Shown: positions 24,524-33,653, counted from the first letter of the stretch. The stretch: DNA of 64,000 nucleotides from Streptomyces sp. H27-H1 (GCF_026627445.1 NZ_JAPNLJ010000038.1:1-64000), one strand, 5' to 3'. Numbers and translations are program-made. Notes: generated from the letters alone by a model not told the origin.

Positions 24524-25075
24524 TCACCCGCGGGCCGTTAGGTCCTCGCGCGCGTGCACCAGTTCCACCAGCTCCGCCGCCAGCGCCTTCAGCGTCGCGA
24601 GCCCCGCCAGTCCCCACCGCCTCGGCACCACGTCCACCGCGCACACCGTCCCCAGGACGATCCCGCGCCGGTCCGTCAGCGGGGCGCCCGCGTACGAGCG
24701 CACACCGCTCTCGTCCACGACGGCGTTGCCCGCGAAGCGCGCGAAGTCCCGTACGTCCTCCAGCACCAGCGCGCGCCGCCGTACCACCACGTGCGGGCAG
24801 TACCCGTGGTCCCGGGGCAGCGTCCGCGCCGGATAGCCGCTCGACGGGGCGTCGGCCGTGTGGTGCAGGCCGGCGAAGAACTGCCGTTCCTCGCTGATGA
24901 AGTTGACACCCGTGTACGGAGCGTCGAGTGCGTCCGCGACCCGCCGTGCGAACGCGTCCAGCTCAGCGTCCACCCGCTCCCCCAGGCCCAGTTCGCGCAG
25001 TCTCAGCACGCGCGCGGGCGCCTCCCGGTCCACCGGTGTGAGCAGCAGGTGCCCGGTCGATTCGTAGTAGGTCAT
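24524..25075 (-). CDS. GAF domain-containing protein
   Basis: 183 residues from ATG 25075 (MTYYESTGHLLLTP). Residues about 38-170 form a GAF domain: VADALDAPYTGVNFISEERQFFAGLHHT, LPRDHGYCPHVVVRRRALVLEDVRDFARFAGNAVVDESGVRSYAGAPLTDRRGIVLGTVCAVD. No output domain is attached. It lies 68 bases downstream of cvnD on the same strand and may be co-transcribed with the conservon as a sensor (inference). Confidence 0.85.
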   Translation of the reverse strand: MTYYESTGHLLLTPVDREAPARVLRLRELGLGERVDAELDAFARRVADALDAPYTGVNFISEERQFFAGLHHTADAPSSGYPARTLPRDHGYCPHVVVRRRALVLEDVRDFARFAGNAVVDESGVRSYAGAPLTDRRGIVLGTVCAVDVVPRRWGLAGLATLKALAAELVELVHAREDLTARG

Positions 25076-25143
25076 CGAGTCTCCCCCACATCACGTCACT
25101 CCGCGCGATTCGCGGACCTCGTGCACTTCGGGTGCTACGGGTT

Positions 25144-25728
25144 CTACGGGTACTTCGTGTCGAGCAAGTGGTGGACCAGGGCTGCCAGCGCCCCCGTTCC
25201 GGAGCTCGGCAGGCGGGCGTCGCAGCGCACGACGGGCACCTCCGGCCCGAGCCCCATGGCGTCCCGCACCTCGTCGGCGGCGTAGCGGTGGCCGTCGTCG
25301 AACTCGTTGACGGCGACGATGAAGCCGATCCCCCGCCGCTCGAAGAAGTCCACGGCGGGGAAGCAGTCGGCGAGGCGGCGCGTGTCGGCGAGCACCACCG
25401 CCCCCAGCGCCCCGGTGCACAACTCCTCCCAGAGGAACCAGAAGCGCTGCTGGCCCGGAGTACCGAAGAGGTAGAGCACGTGCCGCTCGTCCAGGGTGAT
25501 CCGGCCGAAGTCCAGTGCCACGGTCGTGGTCGTCTTCGCCTCGACCCCGTCCAGCGGGTCGGCGGCCTCGCTCAGCCCGCTCAGCAGCTCCTCCGTGCTC
25601 AGCGGTTCGATCTCGCTCACCGCGCCGACGAAGGTGGTCTTGCCCGCCCCGAACCCGCCCGCGACCAGGATCTTCAAGGTCGCGGAGGATTCGCGGACGG
25701 CCGGATCAGAGCCGTTTGCGCAGGCCAT
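25144..25728 (-). CDS. cvnD: Conservon GTP-binding protein CvnD
   Basis: 194 residues, a Ras-like small GTPase of the Streptomyces conservon. The P-loop is LVAGGFGAGKTTFVGAVSEIEPL, switch region TTTVALDFGRITLDERHVLYLFGTPGQQRFWFLWEEL (DxxG equivalent FGTPGQ), and VAVNEFDD stands for the NKxD guanine motif, altered as usual in this family. Its start overlaps cvnC by 23 bases. Conservons act as membrane-associated complexes resembling eukaryotic G-protein systems. Confidence 0.9.
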   Translation of the reverse strand: MACANGSDPAVRESSATLKILVAGGFGAGKTTFVGAVSEIEPLSTEELLSGLSEAADPLDGVEAKTTTTVALDFGRITLDERHVLYLFGTPGQQRFWFLWEELCTGALGAVVLADTRRLADCFPAVDFFERRGIGFIVAVNEFDDGHRYAADEVRDAMGLGPEVPVVRCDARLPSSGTGALAALVHHLLDTKYP

Positions 25729-26125
25729 CGAGCACCGCCCGGAGCAGGGACTGGTCGTCGTCGGCGAAGGAGCCGCCGGTCGGGAAGCACGGCGCCCGCA
25801 CCGTCACGGCCCCGTGTCCCATGAGGTCGCCGAGGACGACCTTGACCACCACCGCCGGCAGCCTCAGGTGTCCGGCCACCTCGGCGACGGTGACGGCCGC
25901 CGAGCCCGCGCACAGCCTGAGCGCGAGGGCGTGTTCGGCGCCGAGCGGTGCGCGCGGGCGCACTCCGGTCGCCGTCACCAGCGACAGCAGGTCGAGGGCT
26001 ACGGACGGTCGCGTCCGCCCGCCGCTCGCCGTGTACGGACGGATCACCCGGCCCGCCGAATCGTCCAGCCACGGCGCGTCACGCACTCCCCCCGGTGCCG
26101 TTGTCCCCCCGGCGCGGGCCCTCAT
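25706..26125 (-). CDS. cvnC: Conservon DUF742 protein CvnC
   Basis: 139 residues from ATG 26125, overlapping the cvnB stop as ATGA. The DUF742 pattern is WLDDSAGRVIRPYTASGGRTRPSVALDLLSLVTATG, then a winged-helix-like LRLCAGSAAVTVAEVAGHLRLPAVVVKVVLGDLMGHGAVTV. It sits between the roadblock protein and the GTPase in the fixed conservon order A-B-C-D. Confidence 0.9.
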   Translation of the reverse strand: MRARAGGTTAPGGVRDAPWLDDSAGRVIRPYTASGGRTRPSVALDLLSLVTATGVRPRAPLGAEHALALRLCAGSAAVTVAEVAGHLRLPAVVVKVVLGDLMGHGAVTVRAPCFPTGGSFADDDQSLLRAVLDGLRKRL

Positions 26126-26553
26126 CGCTCCACGTCGGCGGCGGGCCGCCTCGGCGGGGCCGCCAGGTACGGGCGAACGCTCTTGACCAGCATGGCCATC
26201 TCGTAGCCGAGGACGCCCGCGTCGGCCTCCCGGTCCGCCAGTACGGCCAGACAGGTGCCGGATCCGGCCGCCGAGACGAAGACGAGAGCGGTGTCGAGCT
26301 CGACCACCACCTGCCGGACCTCGGCGCCCTCCGCGAACCGGGACCCCGCGCTGCGGCCCAGCGCGTACAGCCCGGACGCCAGGGCCGCCAGGTGGTCGGC
26401 GCTGTCGGCGTCGAGTCCGTGCACACAGGTGACGAGTCCGTCGGCGGTCAGCAGGACCGCGCTGCGCGTGTACGGAACCCGCTGGACCAGGCCGCCGAGC
26501 AGCCAGTCGAGGTCCGAGAGCCTACTGGTCGTGATCGCCACTTCGCCGCCCAT
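26122..26553 (-). CDS. cvnB: Conservon roadblock/LC7 domain protein CvnB
   Basis: 143 residues from ATG 26553 (MGGEVAITTSRLSDLDWLLGGLVQRVP), start chosen by the GAAGGAG site upstream. The roadblock/LC7 fold is seen in YTRSAVLLTADGLVTCVHGLDADSADHLAALASGLYALGRSAG...VVVELDTALVFVSAAGSGTCLAVL. In conservons it is thought to modulate the CvnD GTPase, as roadblock proteins do for MglA-type GTPases. Confidence 0.9.
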   Translation of the reverse strand: MGGEVAITTSRLSDLDWLLGGLVQRVPYTRSAVLLTADGLVTCVHGLDADSADHLAALASGLYALGRSAGSRFAEGAEVRQVVVELDTALVFVSAAGSGTCLAVLADREADAGVLGYEMAMLVKSVRPYLAAPPRRPAADVER

Positions 26554-26591
26554 GGGGGTGTGCTCCTTCGCTGTCGGGTGAGAGGCCGGGG

Positions 26592-28325
26592 TCACGTCTG
26601 GTGCTCCGACTGGGCGAGGCCGAAGCCCCGTTGGAAGGCGGCCATCAGGCCGGGGTCGTGCACGGGCCGCTCCGCGCTTGCGGCTCCGACTGGCCGGGGT
26701 ACGGGGGCCTCGCGCAGTTGGGGCGCGAGGTGTTCCTGGGCCCGCCGCCGGGGGAGTGGCGGCCGTTCTCCGCCGTCCCGGGCGGCCGGTACGGTCAGCG
26801 GCGGCGCGACCGGCGCCACCACGCTCCCGGCCGGCGCCGCGAACGCGGGCGCCGCGACCGTGACCGCCGGCTCCGGGGCCACCGGCGCCGTGACCGACAG
26901 TCCGGTGACGGCCGGTACCGCGACCAATGTCTCCCGGGCCGCCGGCGCCGTACGGGACACCGTGCCCGGTACGCCGACGTCCCGGCCCGGCGGCACCGGC
27001 GGGGCGCCGGAGGGCTCCGGCCCGGGCAGGCTCACCCGCGCCGGCTCCAGCCGTGGAGCGCCCGCCCCCTCGCCGGTCCCCCAGGAGGTGGACCGGGAGC
27101 CGCCCAGGGAGCCGGCCGCGCTCGGCGCCTCCGCCCCCAACAGCTCCTGGGGCAGGACCAGTACGGCGAGCACGCCGCCGTAGATGTTCGACTTGAGCTC
27201 GACGGCGATCCCGTGCCGGCGGGCCAGCGCCGAGACGACGAACAGGCCGATCCGCCCGTCGGCCAACAGCTGCCGGACGCTGATCTGGTCCGGGTCGCCG
27301 AGCAGGGCGTTCATCCGGTGCGCTTCCTCGGCCGGCATGCCGAGGCCCCGGTCCTCCACCTCGACCGCGATCCCGGCGGTGACCCGCTCCGCGCGCACCA
27401 CGACATCGGTGCCGGGGGCGGAGAACACCGTGGCGTTCTCGACGAGTTCGGCCAGCAGGTGCACGACGTCGGCGACGGCGTGTCCGCGTACGGAGCCGCC
27501 CGCGGGGGGCACCACCTTGACCCGGGTGTACTGCTCGACCTCCGCGACCGAGGAGCGCAGTACCTCGCTCAGGTCGACCGGCCGGGTCCACTGACGGCGC
27601 GAGGCGGCTCCGCCGAGCACCGCGAGGTTCTCCGCGTGGCGCCGGATCCGAGTGGCGAGGTGGTCGACGTGGAAGAGCTCCCTGAGCAGGTCCGGGTCCT
27701 CGACCGTGTCCTCCAGGTCGTCCAGCAGCGAGATCTCGCGGTGTACGAGGGACTGGAGGCGGCGCGCGAGGTTGACGAAGACCTCGACCTTGCGGTCGCT
27801 GTCGGAGGGCGTGACGGGGGCGCCGACCCCGATCAGGGTCGCATGGGCCTGTTCGCGGGCACCGCGAAGCTCCTGGGAGAGCAGCCAGAACTCGTCCACC
27901 GCCGCCGTCTCGGGACCGAAGGGCGGTGTGTCCGGCCCGCCGCGCACGGGGCGGGCGGGCAGCTCACCGCGTTCCAGCCGGTCTGCGGTGGTGCGCAGCT
28001 CCTGGCGTCCGCGGACGCTGGAGCGGCGCAGTGCCTCGCAGCGGTCGCGCACGGTCTTTGCTGAGCGCTGGGCCCCGAGCAGGGCGGCCGCGAGGGCGGC
28101 CGCGAAGAGCAGGGAGCAACCGCTGAGCACCGGCCACAGCCGGGGGTCGCGGGAGCCCTCGCCGCCACCGAGCTGGAGCGTGAAGATGACCGCGGCGGCG
28201 CCGCTGAGCCCCGCGGCGAGCGTGGGCAGCAGCGCGGCGCGCATCAGCTGGGGCCGTATCTGCCGACTGGGACCGGTGACGGCATGTCTCGACGGGGAGT
28301 GGCGGGCGGCGCGGAGTCCGGACAT
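26592..28325 (-). CDS. cvnA: Conservon sensor histidine kinase-like protein CvnA
   Basis: 577 residues from ATG 28325 (MSGLRAARHSPSRH). Two membrane helices follow the N terminus (LLPTLAAGLSGAAAVIFTLQL and LWPVLSGCSLLFAAALAAALLGA). After a coiled segment comes a dimerisation region with HREISLLDDLEDTVEDPDLLRELFHVDHLATRIRRHAENLAVLGG and a HATPase domain (VHLLAELVENATVFSAPGTDVVV, VEDRGLGMPAEEAHRMN, GLFVVSALARRHGIAVELKSNIYGGVLAVLVLP). The remaining 170 residues are a Pro/Ala/Val-rich tail. No cvnE-type cytochrome P450 follows this conservon. Confidence 0.9.
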   Translation of the reverse strand: MSGLRAARHSPSRHAVTGPSRQIRPQLMRAALLPTLAAGLSGAAAVIFTLQLGGGEGSRDPRLWPVLSGCSLLFAAALAAALLGAQRSAKTVRDRCEALRRSSVRGRQELRTTADRLERGELPARPVRGGPDTPPFGPETAAVDEFWLLSQELRGAREQAHATLIGVGAPVTPSDSDRKVEVFVNLARRLQSLVHREISLLDDLEDTVEDPDLLRELFHVDHLATRIRRHAENLAVLGGAASRRQWTRPVDLSEVLRSSVAEVEQYTRVKVVPPAGGSVRGHAVADVVHLLAELVENATVFSAPGTDVVVRAERVTAGIAVEVEDRGLGMPAEEAHRMNALLGDPDQISVRQLLADGRIGLFVVSALARRHGIAVELKSNIYGGVLAVLVLPQELLGAEAPSAAGSLGGSRSTSWGTGEGAGAPRLEPARVSLPGPEPSGAPPVPPGRDVGVPGTVSRTAPAARETLVAVPAVTGLSVTAPVAPEPAVTVAAPAFAAPAGSVVAPVAPPLTVPAARDGGERPPLPRRRAQEHLAPQLREAPVPRPVGAASAERPVHDPGLMAAFQRGFGLAQSEHQT

Positions 28326-28624
28326 CGGCGTCCTCGGTATGTGGGGCCCGGCCCCCGGGCGTCCCGGGATCCGGTGTTGATCACCGGATACCCACGCTAG
28401 ACCGCACGCTCCGTCCCGGGGCGGCCAGTTGGGGAACTTCGCCCTGGTGCTTCCCGCTCCCGATGGAGCGCTCGTACGACAGCCCGAATACGCCGGGAGC
28501 GCGCACGCCCCGGCGCCTTGCCGGTTCGCGCCGCCCCCGGCCGCCCCCGCCGCCCCCGCGCCACTCACCCGCCCCACCGGCGGCGGGCCGGAGGGGCGGG
28601 GAGGGTGGGCTGCCCGGCGCGGCC
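28326..28624. other. Gap between hydrolase stop and cvnA start
   Basis: About 299 bases holding the cvnA leader and a very C-rich stretch (28528-28570). No convincing gene, hairpin with T-tract or -10/-35 pair stands out. Confidence 0.4.
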
Positions 28625-29827
28625 CTAGGAGCCGACGGCCTCCGGCTCCTCATGGGTGACGGGTTCCGGCCGCTCGGCCGCGGCGGTCCTGGCAGCGGTC
28701 ACCGGCGGCGGGGGTGAGCCCGCGGCCACGAAGGGCCGCCACCACGGTGCGCTCGGCGCGTCGGCGGCGCCCGGCTCGAACGGCTGCCCCGGCACGGGCA
28801 GGGCGATCGCCGCCCCGGCCCCCTCGGCGGCGGCGACGGTGCCCTCTCCCGGCTCGTCCCAGGGGTGCGGGGCCAGGTTGAAGGTGCCCCAGTGGATCGG
28901 CAGCATCGTGCCGCTCGGGGTACCGCCCTGCAGGTCGAGGTGGGCGCGCACGCCTTCCTCGGGCGTCATGTGGATGTCCGTCCAGAACTCCGAGTACGCC
29001 CCGATCTGGATCATCGTGGCGTCGAAGGGCCCGTGCGCCGCGCCGATCTCCTTGAAGCCGGGGAAGTAGCCGGTGTCCCCGCTGTGGTAGATCCGGTGCG
29101 TGTCGCCCGCCACGACCCAGGACGCCCACAGGGTGAACTGCTGGTTGCGCAGTCCGCGCCCGCAGAAGTGCTGGGCGGGGGTGGCGGTGAGCGCGAGTCC
29201 GGCGATCTCGGTGGTCTCGTTCCAGTCGAGCTCGCGCAGCCGGTCGGCCGGGACGCCCCAGCGCTCCAGGTGCGCGCCGACGCCCAGCGGAACGGCGAAG
29301 ACCGTGTCGGTACCGGCCAGGGCCTTGATCGTCGGCAGGTCGAGATGGTCGTAGTGGTCGTGCGAGATCACCACCACGTCCACTTCGCCGAGCGCGGCCA
29401 GGGGTACGGGCACCGGGTGCAGCCGTTTGGGTCCGGCAAAGGGGAAGGGGGAGCACCGGTCGCCCCAGACGGGATCGAAGAGCACCCGGCGCCCGTCGAT
29501 CTCGGCGAGCACGCTGGAGTGGCCCATCCAGGTCACCCGCAGGCCACTGGCCGGGGGCTTCGACAGCTCGGCCAGGGTCGTCGGATAGACCGGGATCGGG
29601 GCACCGGGGCTACGCCGGAGCCGCTGCTCCTTGTGGAAGTAGATCTTGGCGAACTCCGCCATGGATCCGGAGGGTCTGGTCCGGGTCCCGGCCGGGTTCT
29701 GGAAGACTCCGTCGGCGAAGTTCGGCGAACGCCGGATCCGCTCCAGCCGGGCACCGGACGGGTCCGCGCCGAAGGCTTCGGGCCGCAGCGCGCGCAGCCG
29801 TGGACGCAAGGGACGGGAGCCGGTCAA
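28625..29827 (-). CDS. Metallo-beta-lactamase-fold hydrolase (NAPE-PLD/UlaG-like)
   Basis: 400 residues from a TTG at 29827 with GGAGG seven bases upstream. Metal-binding motifs are VTWMGHSSVLAEIDGRRVLFDPVWGDRCSPF, VVVISHDHYDHLDLPTIKAL (HxHxDH), PAQHFCGRG, IYHSGDTGYFPGF and MLPIHWGTF. This arrangement matches the beta-lactamase_2 group that includes N-acyl-phosphatidylethanolamine phospholipase D-like proteins. The last 60 residues are Ala/Pro/Glu-rich. The substrate is unknown. Confidence 0.88.
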   Translation of the reverse strand: MTGSRPLRPRLRALRPEAFGADPSGARLERIRRSPNFADGVFQNPAGTRTRPSGSMAEFAKIYFHKEQRLRRSPGAPIPVYPTTLAELSKPPASGLRVTWMGHSSVLAEIDGRRVLFDPVWGDRCSPFPFAGPKRLHPVPVPLAALGEVDVVVISHDHYDHLDLPTIKALAGTDTVFAVPLGVGAHLERWGVPADRLRELDWNETTEIAGLALTATPAQHFCGRGLRNQQFTLWASWVVAGDTHRIYHSGDTGYFPGFKEIGAAHGPFDATMIQIGAYSEFWTDIHMTPEEGVRAHLDLQGGTPSGTMLPIHWGTFNLAPHPWDEPGEGTVAAAEGAGAAIALPVPGQPFEPGAADAPSAPWWRPFVAAGSPPPPVTAARTAAAERPEPVTHEEPEAVGS

Positions 29828-29963
29828 GGCGCCTCCAGTGTGGGGGGTGCGAGCAGGGCGTTCTCATGGTTACCACCATCCCAACGCGTGACAATCCCCA
29901 AGGATTCCGCTACGTGCCCGCGAACGCGCCCCGGCTCCCTCCCCGCCCGCCCCCGAACCACCT

Positions 29964-30809
29964 CTACAGCGGCAGCAGGTCCGGCCGCTTCGCCTCCATG
30001 TGGTCCCCGGAGGACTCCCCGCGCAGGCGCCGTCCGATCCACGGCACCAGGTGCTCGCGCGCCCACTGGATGTTGTCCCGGGTGGTGTCCACCGAGCCGC
30101 GCGGCCGCGTCGGCGGCCACGGCTGGTCCGGATCGGCCGGAGTGTCGAGGCCGAGCACCTGGGCGGCGCGCAGGGCGACCCGGGTGTGCCCCTCGGGCGA
30201 GAGGTGCAGCCGGTCGGCGTCCCAGGCCCGCCGGTCCTGTACGGATTTCAGTGACCAGAGGTCGAGTACGGGGCACTCGTACCGGTCGGCGATCGACCGG
30301 ACGTGCGCGCTGAACGTCGCGATCTTGCCTCGCATGTGCTTGAGGACCGGCATGTCCCGCGTGTCGAAGCCGGTGGTGATCACGACCAGGCCGACGGATC
30401 CGGCGAGGTCGCGCACGGCCGCCTCGTACCGTTCGGCCACGTCGTCCGGATCGCTGCCGGGCCGGATGATGTCGTTGCCGCCCGCGCAGAAGGTCACCAG
30501 GTCCGGCGCGAGCTCCTTGGCCCGGGGGACCTGCTCGGCCACGATCTGGTCCAGCAGCCGGCCGCGTACGGCCAGGTTCGCGTAGCGCAATCCGCCGGAC
30601 TCGCCGGACTCGCCCGCCTCTTCGTGCGCCTCGCGCTCGTCGGCCAGCAGGACGGCCAGCCGGTCCGCCCAGCCGAGGAACGCACCCCCGGGTCCCGGGT
30701 CCCCCACGCCCTCGGTGAAACTGTCCCCGAGCGCCGCGTACGAGCCAATGGTCTTGGTCTTGGATGTCGTCGTCGCTGCCACGGGAACCCATACTTCACC
30801 GCGGATCAT
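29964..30809 (-). CDS. SGNH/GDSL hydrolase family protein
   Basis: Up to 281 residues. The SGNH blocks are AALGDSFTEGVGDP (nucleophile Ser), NLAVRGRLLDQIV, VTFCAGGNDIIRPG and WDADRLHLSPEGHTRVA (Asp-x-x-His). No signal peptide is visible, so it is probably cytoplasmic, unlike many secreted Streptomyces lipases. ATG 30809 is used, but GTG 30782 is an equally plausible start because conserved sequence only begins at IGSYAALG. The substrate is unknown. Confidence 0.87.
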   Translation of the reverse strand: MIRGEVWVPVAATTTSKTKTIGSYAALGDSFTEGVGDPGPGGAFLGWADRLAVLLADEREAHEEAGESGESGGLRYANLAVRGRLLDQIVAEQVPRAKELAPDLVTFCAGGNDIIRPGSDPDDVAERYEAAVRDLAGSVGLVVITTGFDTRDMPVLKHMRGKIATFSAHVRSIADRYECPVLDLWSLKSVQDRRAWDADRLHLSPEGHTRVALRAAQVLGLDTPADPDQPWPPTRPRGSVDTTRDNIQWAREHLVPWIGRRLRGESSGDHMEAKRPDLLPL

Positions 30810-30918
30810 GACCTACGCGACCGTAGCCAGGGGTTCACGGACCGTGATCTTCACCACCCGCCGGGCGGGGAATAACGTGGGTGGGGCCGCGACCCCCCTC
30901 CGGTCCCGGCCCCACGGC

Positions 30919-32067
30919 TCAGACGAGCAGCCGGGTCTCGGCGCTCGGTAGTTTGCTCCACCAGTGGCCGTACCGCCGGTAGACCTCCGGTTCGCGGTCG
31001 GCGAGGAAGGCCGTCAGCGAACGGGCCTCGCCGGCGAGCTCCTCCCAGACCTCGTCCGGCAGGGGGTGGAAGGCGGTCGCCTCGATCCCGGCCCCGGCAG
31101 GCCGCCACACCCCGGCCACCTGGCCGTCGACCAGCAGGGTCGCCAGCGTGTCGCCGTTCATCCGGGCGACGAGCCTGCGGTACTGCGGCGGGACCACGCG
31201 GCTCCGGTCGGCGTAGGCGAGCAGGACGCTGTCCCACATGGCCATCAGCCGGGGCGGGGCCGGTGTTTCCTCCGGCGGGCGCGGTGCTCCCTGGACGTCG
31301 AACAGCTCCTCGCCGTCCGGCCCCGTCAGCCTCTCGAGCTTCCCGGCGAGCTCCAGTGCCCGCAGCGCCTCGCGGATCCTGGCCCGCTGGACCATGGAGA
31401 ACTGGGCCGCGTCCGCCACCGAGGCCGGCCCGAACCCCTCCAGGTAGCGCAGGACCAGCGTCCTGAGGGACTCCTGCGACACCTCCGGGTCGGCCGGTAC
31501 CGTCCGCGGCCGGTTCGGCGGCGCGACGTAGGACGGACGCTCGCCGAACGACCACGGCGCCGCGGTCGGCGCGTGCAGCAGCGGCGCGTACTGCCGCAGC
31601 CCCCACCATGCTCCGGGCTGCGGCGCCGCTCCCAGCCGGTGTCCGAGCCAGGCCTCGCACTCCGCGGTCGTACGGGGCCGGTCGGCGAAGTCCAGCAGCT
31701 CCGGCACGAGGACGTCGGCGTCCTCGGCCGTCAACCCCGACACCGTGAAACGGGTCCCGAGCCGGGCGGCCCGTACGGACGGCTGGACGGCCTCCCGGAA
31801 GGGCCGGTAGTCCTGCGCGTGCACGGCGTGCAGGGTGAGCCGCATCAGCGTCGACTTGACGACCTCCCGGCCCGCGAAGGCGGCGTCGAGGCCGGCGGGG
31901 TCGAAGCCGGCGATCCGGTTCCACAGGGCGACGTAGGGCGAGGCCGCGTGCTGCGCCTGGAGGGCGACCACCCGGCGGACAGCGTCACCGACGCCCAAGG
32001 CCTCGCGCCGCAGCAGCAACTGCCGCGCGAGGGTTGAGCGGTTGAGCTCCTTTGCGGTGATCTTCAT
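30919..32067 (-). CDS. Winged helix DNA-binding domain-containing protein (HTH_42/AlkZ-like)
   Basis: 382 residues from ATG 32067 (MKITAKELNRSTLARQLLLRRE). The layout matches the winged-helix DUF family that contains the interstrand-crosslink glycosylase AlkZ: VVALQAQHAASPYVALWNRIAGF near the N terminus (the QxQ-type QAQ motif), MRLTLHAVHAQDY, VLRYLEGFGPASVADAAQFSMV, and DSVLLAYADRSRVV. Members act on alkylated or crosslinked DNA; direct evidence for this protein is lacking. Confidence 0.8.
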   Translation of the reverse strand: MKITAKELNRSTLARQLLLRREALGVGDAVRRVVALQAQHAASPYVALWNRIAGFDPAGLDAAFAGREVVKSTLMRLTLHAVHAQDYRPFREAVQPSVRAARLGTRFTVSGLTAEDADVLVPELLDFADRPRTTAECEAWLGHRLGAAPQPGAWWGLRQYAPLLHAPTAAPWSFGERPSYVAPPNRPRTVPADPEVSQESLRTLVLRYLEGFGPASVADAAQFSMVQRARIREALRALELAGKLERLTGPDGEELFDVQGAPRPPEETPAPPRLMAMWDSVLLAYADRSRVVPPQYRRLVARMNGDTLATLLVDGQVAGVWRPAGAGIEATAFHPLPDEVWEELAGEARSLTAFLADREPEVYRRYGHWWSKLPSAETRLLV

Positions 32068-32127
32068 GCCGCGACCGTCCCGTCCCCTGTCGAAACGTGC
32101 AGCCTAACCCGCACGTCCGACACTGCC

Positions 32128-33129
32128 TCAGATGCTGACGCCCTTGGACCGGAGGTAGGCCAGCGGGTCGATGTCCGAGCCGTACGAGGGCCCGGTCCGG
32201 ATCTCGAAGTGCAGGTGCGGGCCGGTCACGTTGCCCGTGGCGCCGGAGAGGCCGAGGCTCTGCCCGGCGGTGACGCTCTGGCCCGTGGAGACCGAGAGCT
32301 GGGAGAAGTGCGCGTACTGGCTGTACTTGCCGTCGGCGTGCCGGATGACGACCTCGTTGCCGTACGCGCCGCCCCAGCCGGCGGAGACCACGGTGCCGGC
32401 GCCGACCGCCCTGACGGTGGTGCCGGTGCTCGCGGAGAAGTCCACACCGGTGTGGTAGCCGCTGGACCACATGGAACCGGCGAGCTTGTAGGCGGTGGAG
32501 GTGCCGCCGCCGACCGGGGCGACGAAGCCGGACGACGTGGCGGTGTTCTGCTGCTTGGCGGGCGCCTTGGGGGCGCGCGCGGCCGGAGCGGCGGCCTCGT
32601 CATCCGAGGAATCGGCGGAGTCCCCGGAATCCGACGAATCGCCGGAAGAGGAAGAATCGGAGGAAGCGGACTTCTTGGCGGACTTCGGCGCCTCGGCCGG
32701 CGCGGACTCCGCGGCCGCGGCGGGGGCCGAACCCCGCGCGTCGAGCGTCAGCTTCAGGCCCGGGTGGATCAGCGACGGGTCGGAGCCGACGGCCTCGCGG
32801 TTGTCCGCGTAGAGCCGCTCCCAGCCGCCGGTGAGGTGCTGTCGCTCGGCGATCTTGGAGAGGTAGTCGCCCGGCACCACGGTGTAGGTGGCGGGGGCGC
32901 CCTGCGTGGCGGCGGGCGCGGCCTGGAGCGCGGCCGGGACCTGGGCGGCCACGGTCCGCGGAGCCTGGACCGGAGCGGCGGCGGGTGCGGCGGCCGGGAC
33001 ACCGGCCGCGTGGGCGCCGGTGGCGCCGAGCAGCGGGAGCGCGAGGGCCGCGCCGCCGGTGCCGGCGGCGGCGAATCCGCGGGATATCGAGCGGGACTTG
33101 GGACGGCGGTGCTTACCCGTTCCGGACAT
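32128..33129 (-). CDS. Secreted LysM-M23 peptidoglycan hydrolase
   Basis: 333 residues from ATG 33129 with GAGAGGAA upstream. A basic N terminus (KHRRPKSRSISRGFAAAG) and hydrophobic stretch form a signal peptide. A LysM domain (TYTVVPGDYLSKIAERQHLTGGWERLYADN) is at about residues 85-135, then a Ser/Asp-rich linker, then an M23 peptidase domain with zinc motifs HTGVDFSA (HxxxD) and HLHFE (HxH). M23 enzymes cut peptidoglycan cross-bridges. Expression is likely gated by the c-di-AMP riboswitch in its leader, as for other Streptomyces cell-wall hydrolases. Confidence 0.93.
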   Translation of the reverse strand: MSGTGKHRRPKSRSISRGFAAAGTGGAALALPLLGATGAHAAGVPAAAPAAAPVQAPRTVAAQVPAALQAAPAATQGAPATYTVVPGDYLSKIAERQHLTGGWERLYADNREAVGSDPSLIHPGLKLTLDARGSAPAAAAESAPAEAPKSAKKSASSDSSSSGDSSDSGDSADSSDDEAAAPAARAPKAPAKQQNTATSSGFVAPVGGGTSTAYKLAGSMWSSGYHTGVDFSASTGTTVRAVGAGTVVSAGWGGAYGNEVVIRHADGKYSQYAHFSQLSVSTGQSVTAGQSLGLSGATGNVTGPHLHFEIRTGPSYGSDIDPLAYLRSKGVSI

Positions 33130-33145
33130 GGCGAATTCCTCTCCG

Positions 33146-33308
33146 ACGCCTGCGAGGTGAGCTGTCGGGTTCGGACTGGAGATGTCCGGCGGTGCGTGTG
33201 CCGGTGAACTGCACATGCACGGCTTCACCCCGAGCTGTCCCGTTGTAAAGATCCCGAAGGAACTCCGGAACAGCGGCTTACCTGGTTCCCCCGCTCCTGC
33301 CGCGCGCG
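33146..33308 (-). ncRNA. ydaO-type cyclic di-AMP riboswitch
   Basis: On the minus strand the leader of the cell-wall hydrolase contains the conserved blocks of the ydaO/yuaA class in order: GGAGCGGGGGAACC, then CTCGGGGTGAAGCC, then CCGAACCCGACAGCTCACCT followed by CGCAGGCGTC. It ends about 16 bases before the start codon. Binding of c-di-AMP to such riboswitches turns expression off. Boundaries are approximate. Confidence 0.88.
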
Positions 33309-33653
33309 TGAATAGTCGGGTGCGGTTTCCGGACGGCGGCAGGATTAGGCGGTCCATCCGGATCGATCGCGAAGGTAATCGAGCCCGGCCGCACCGAACA
33401 AGTCCCGAATTCCCCGATGGATTCGAAGGGATGATGGACCGACGGAATTCCGGTCACCCTCCGTCCATTCCCCGCCCCCAACAGCCGCCCCGCCAGGGGA
33501 ATTCGCCATTGTCGATCAGGCACTCACGGTCACCGTATGATCTGCCTCACGGGGTGATGCCCGATCTCGCCTCTCGCTATGGCAAGTTACCTAGAAGTAG
33601 CGTAATTCGGACACGAGCAACGACGACCGCACGGACGACACGGAGGACTCCCT
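33309..33653. other. Divergent promoter region between hydrolase riboswitch and phosphatase
   Basis: 345 bases without a gene. It must hold the minus-strand promoter for the riboswitch transcript and the plus-strand promoter of the phosphatase. TATGAT at 33536-33541 is a possible plus-strand -10. TTAC at 33587-33590 and GTAA at 33602-33605 form a small interrupted palindrome near the phosphatase. Neither is strong evidence. Confidence 0.35.
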
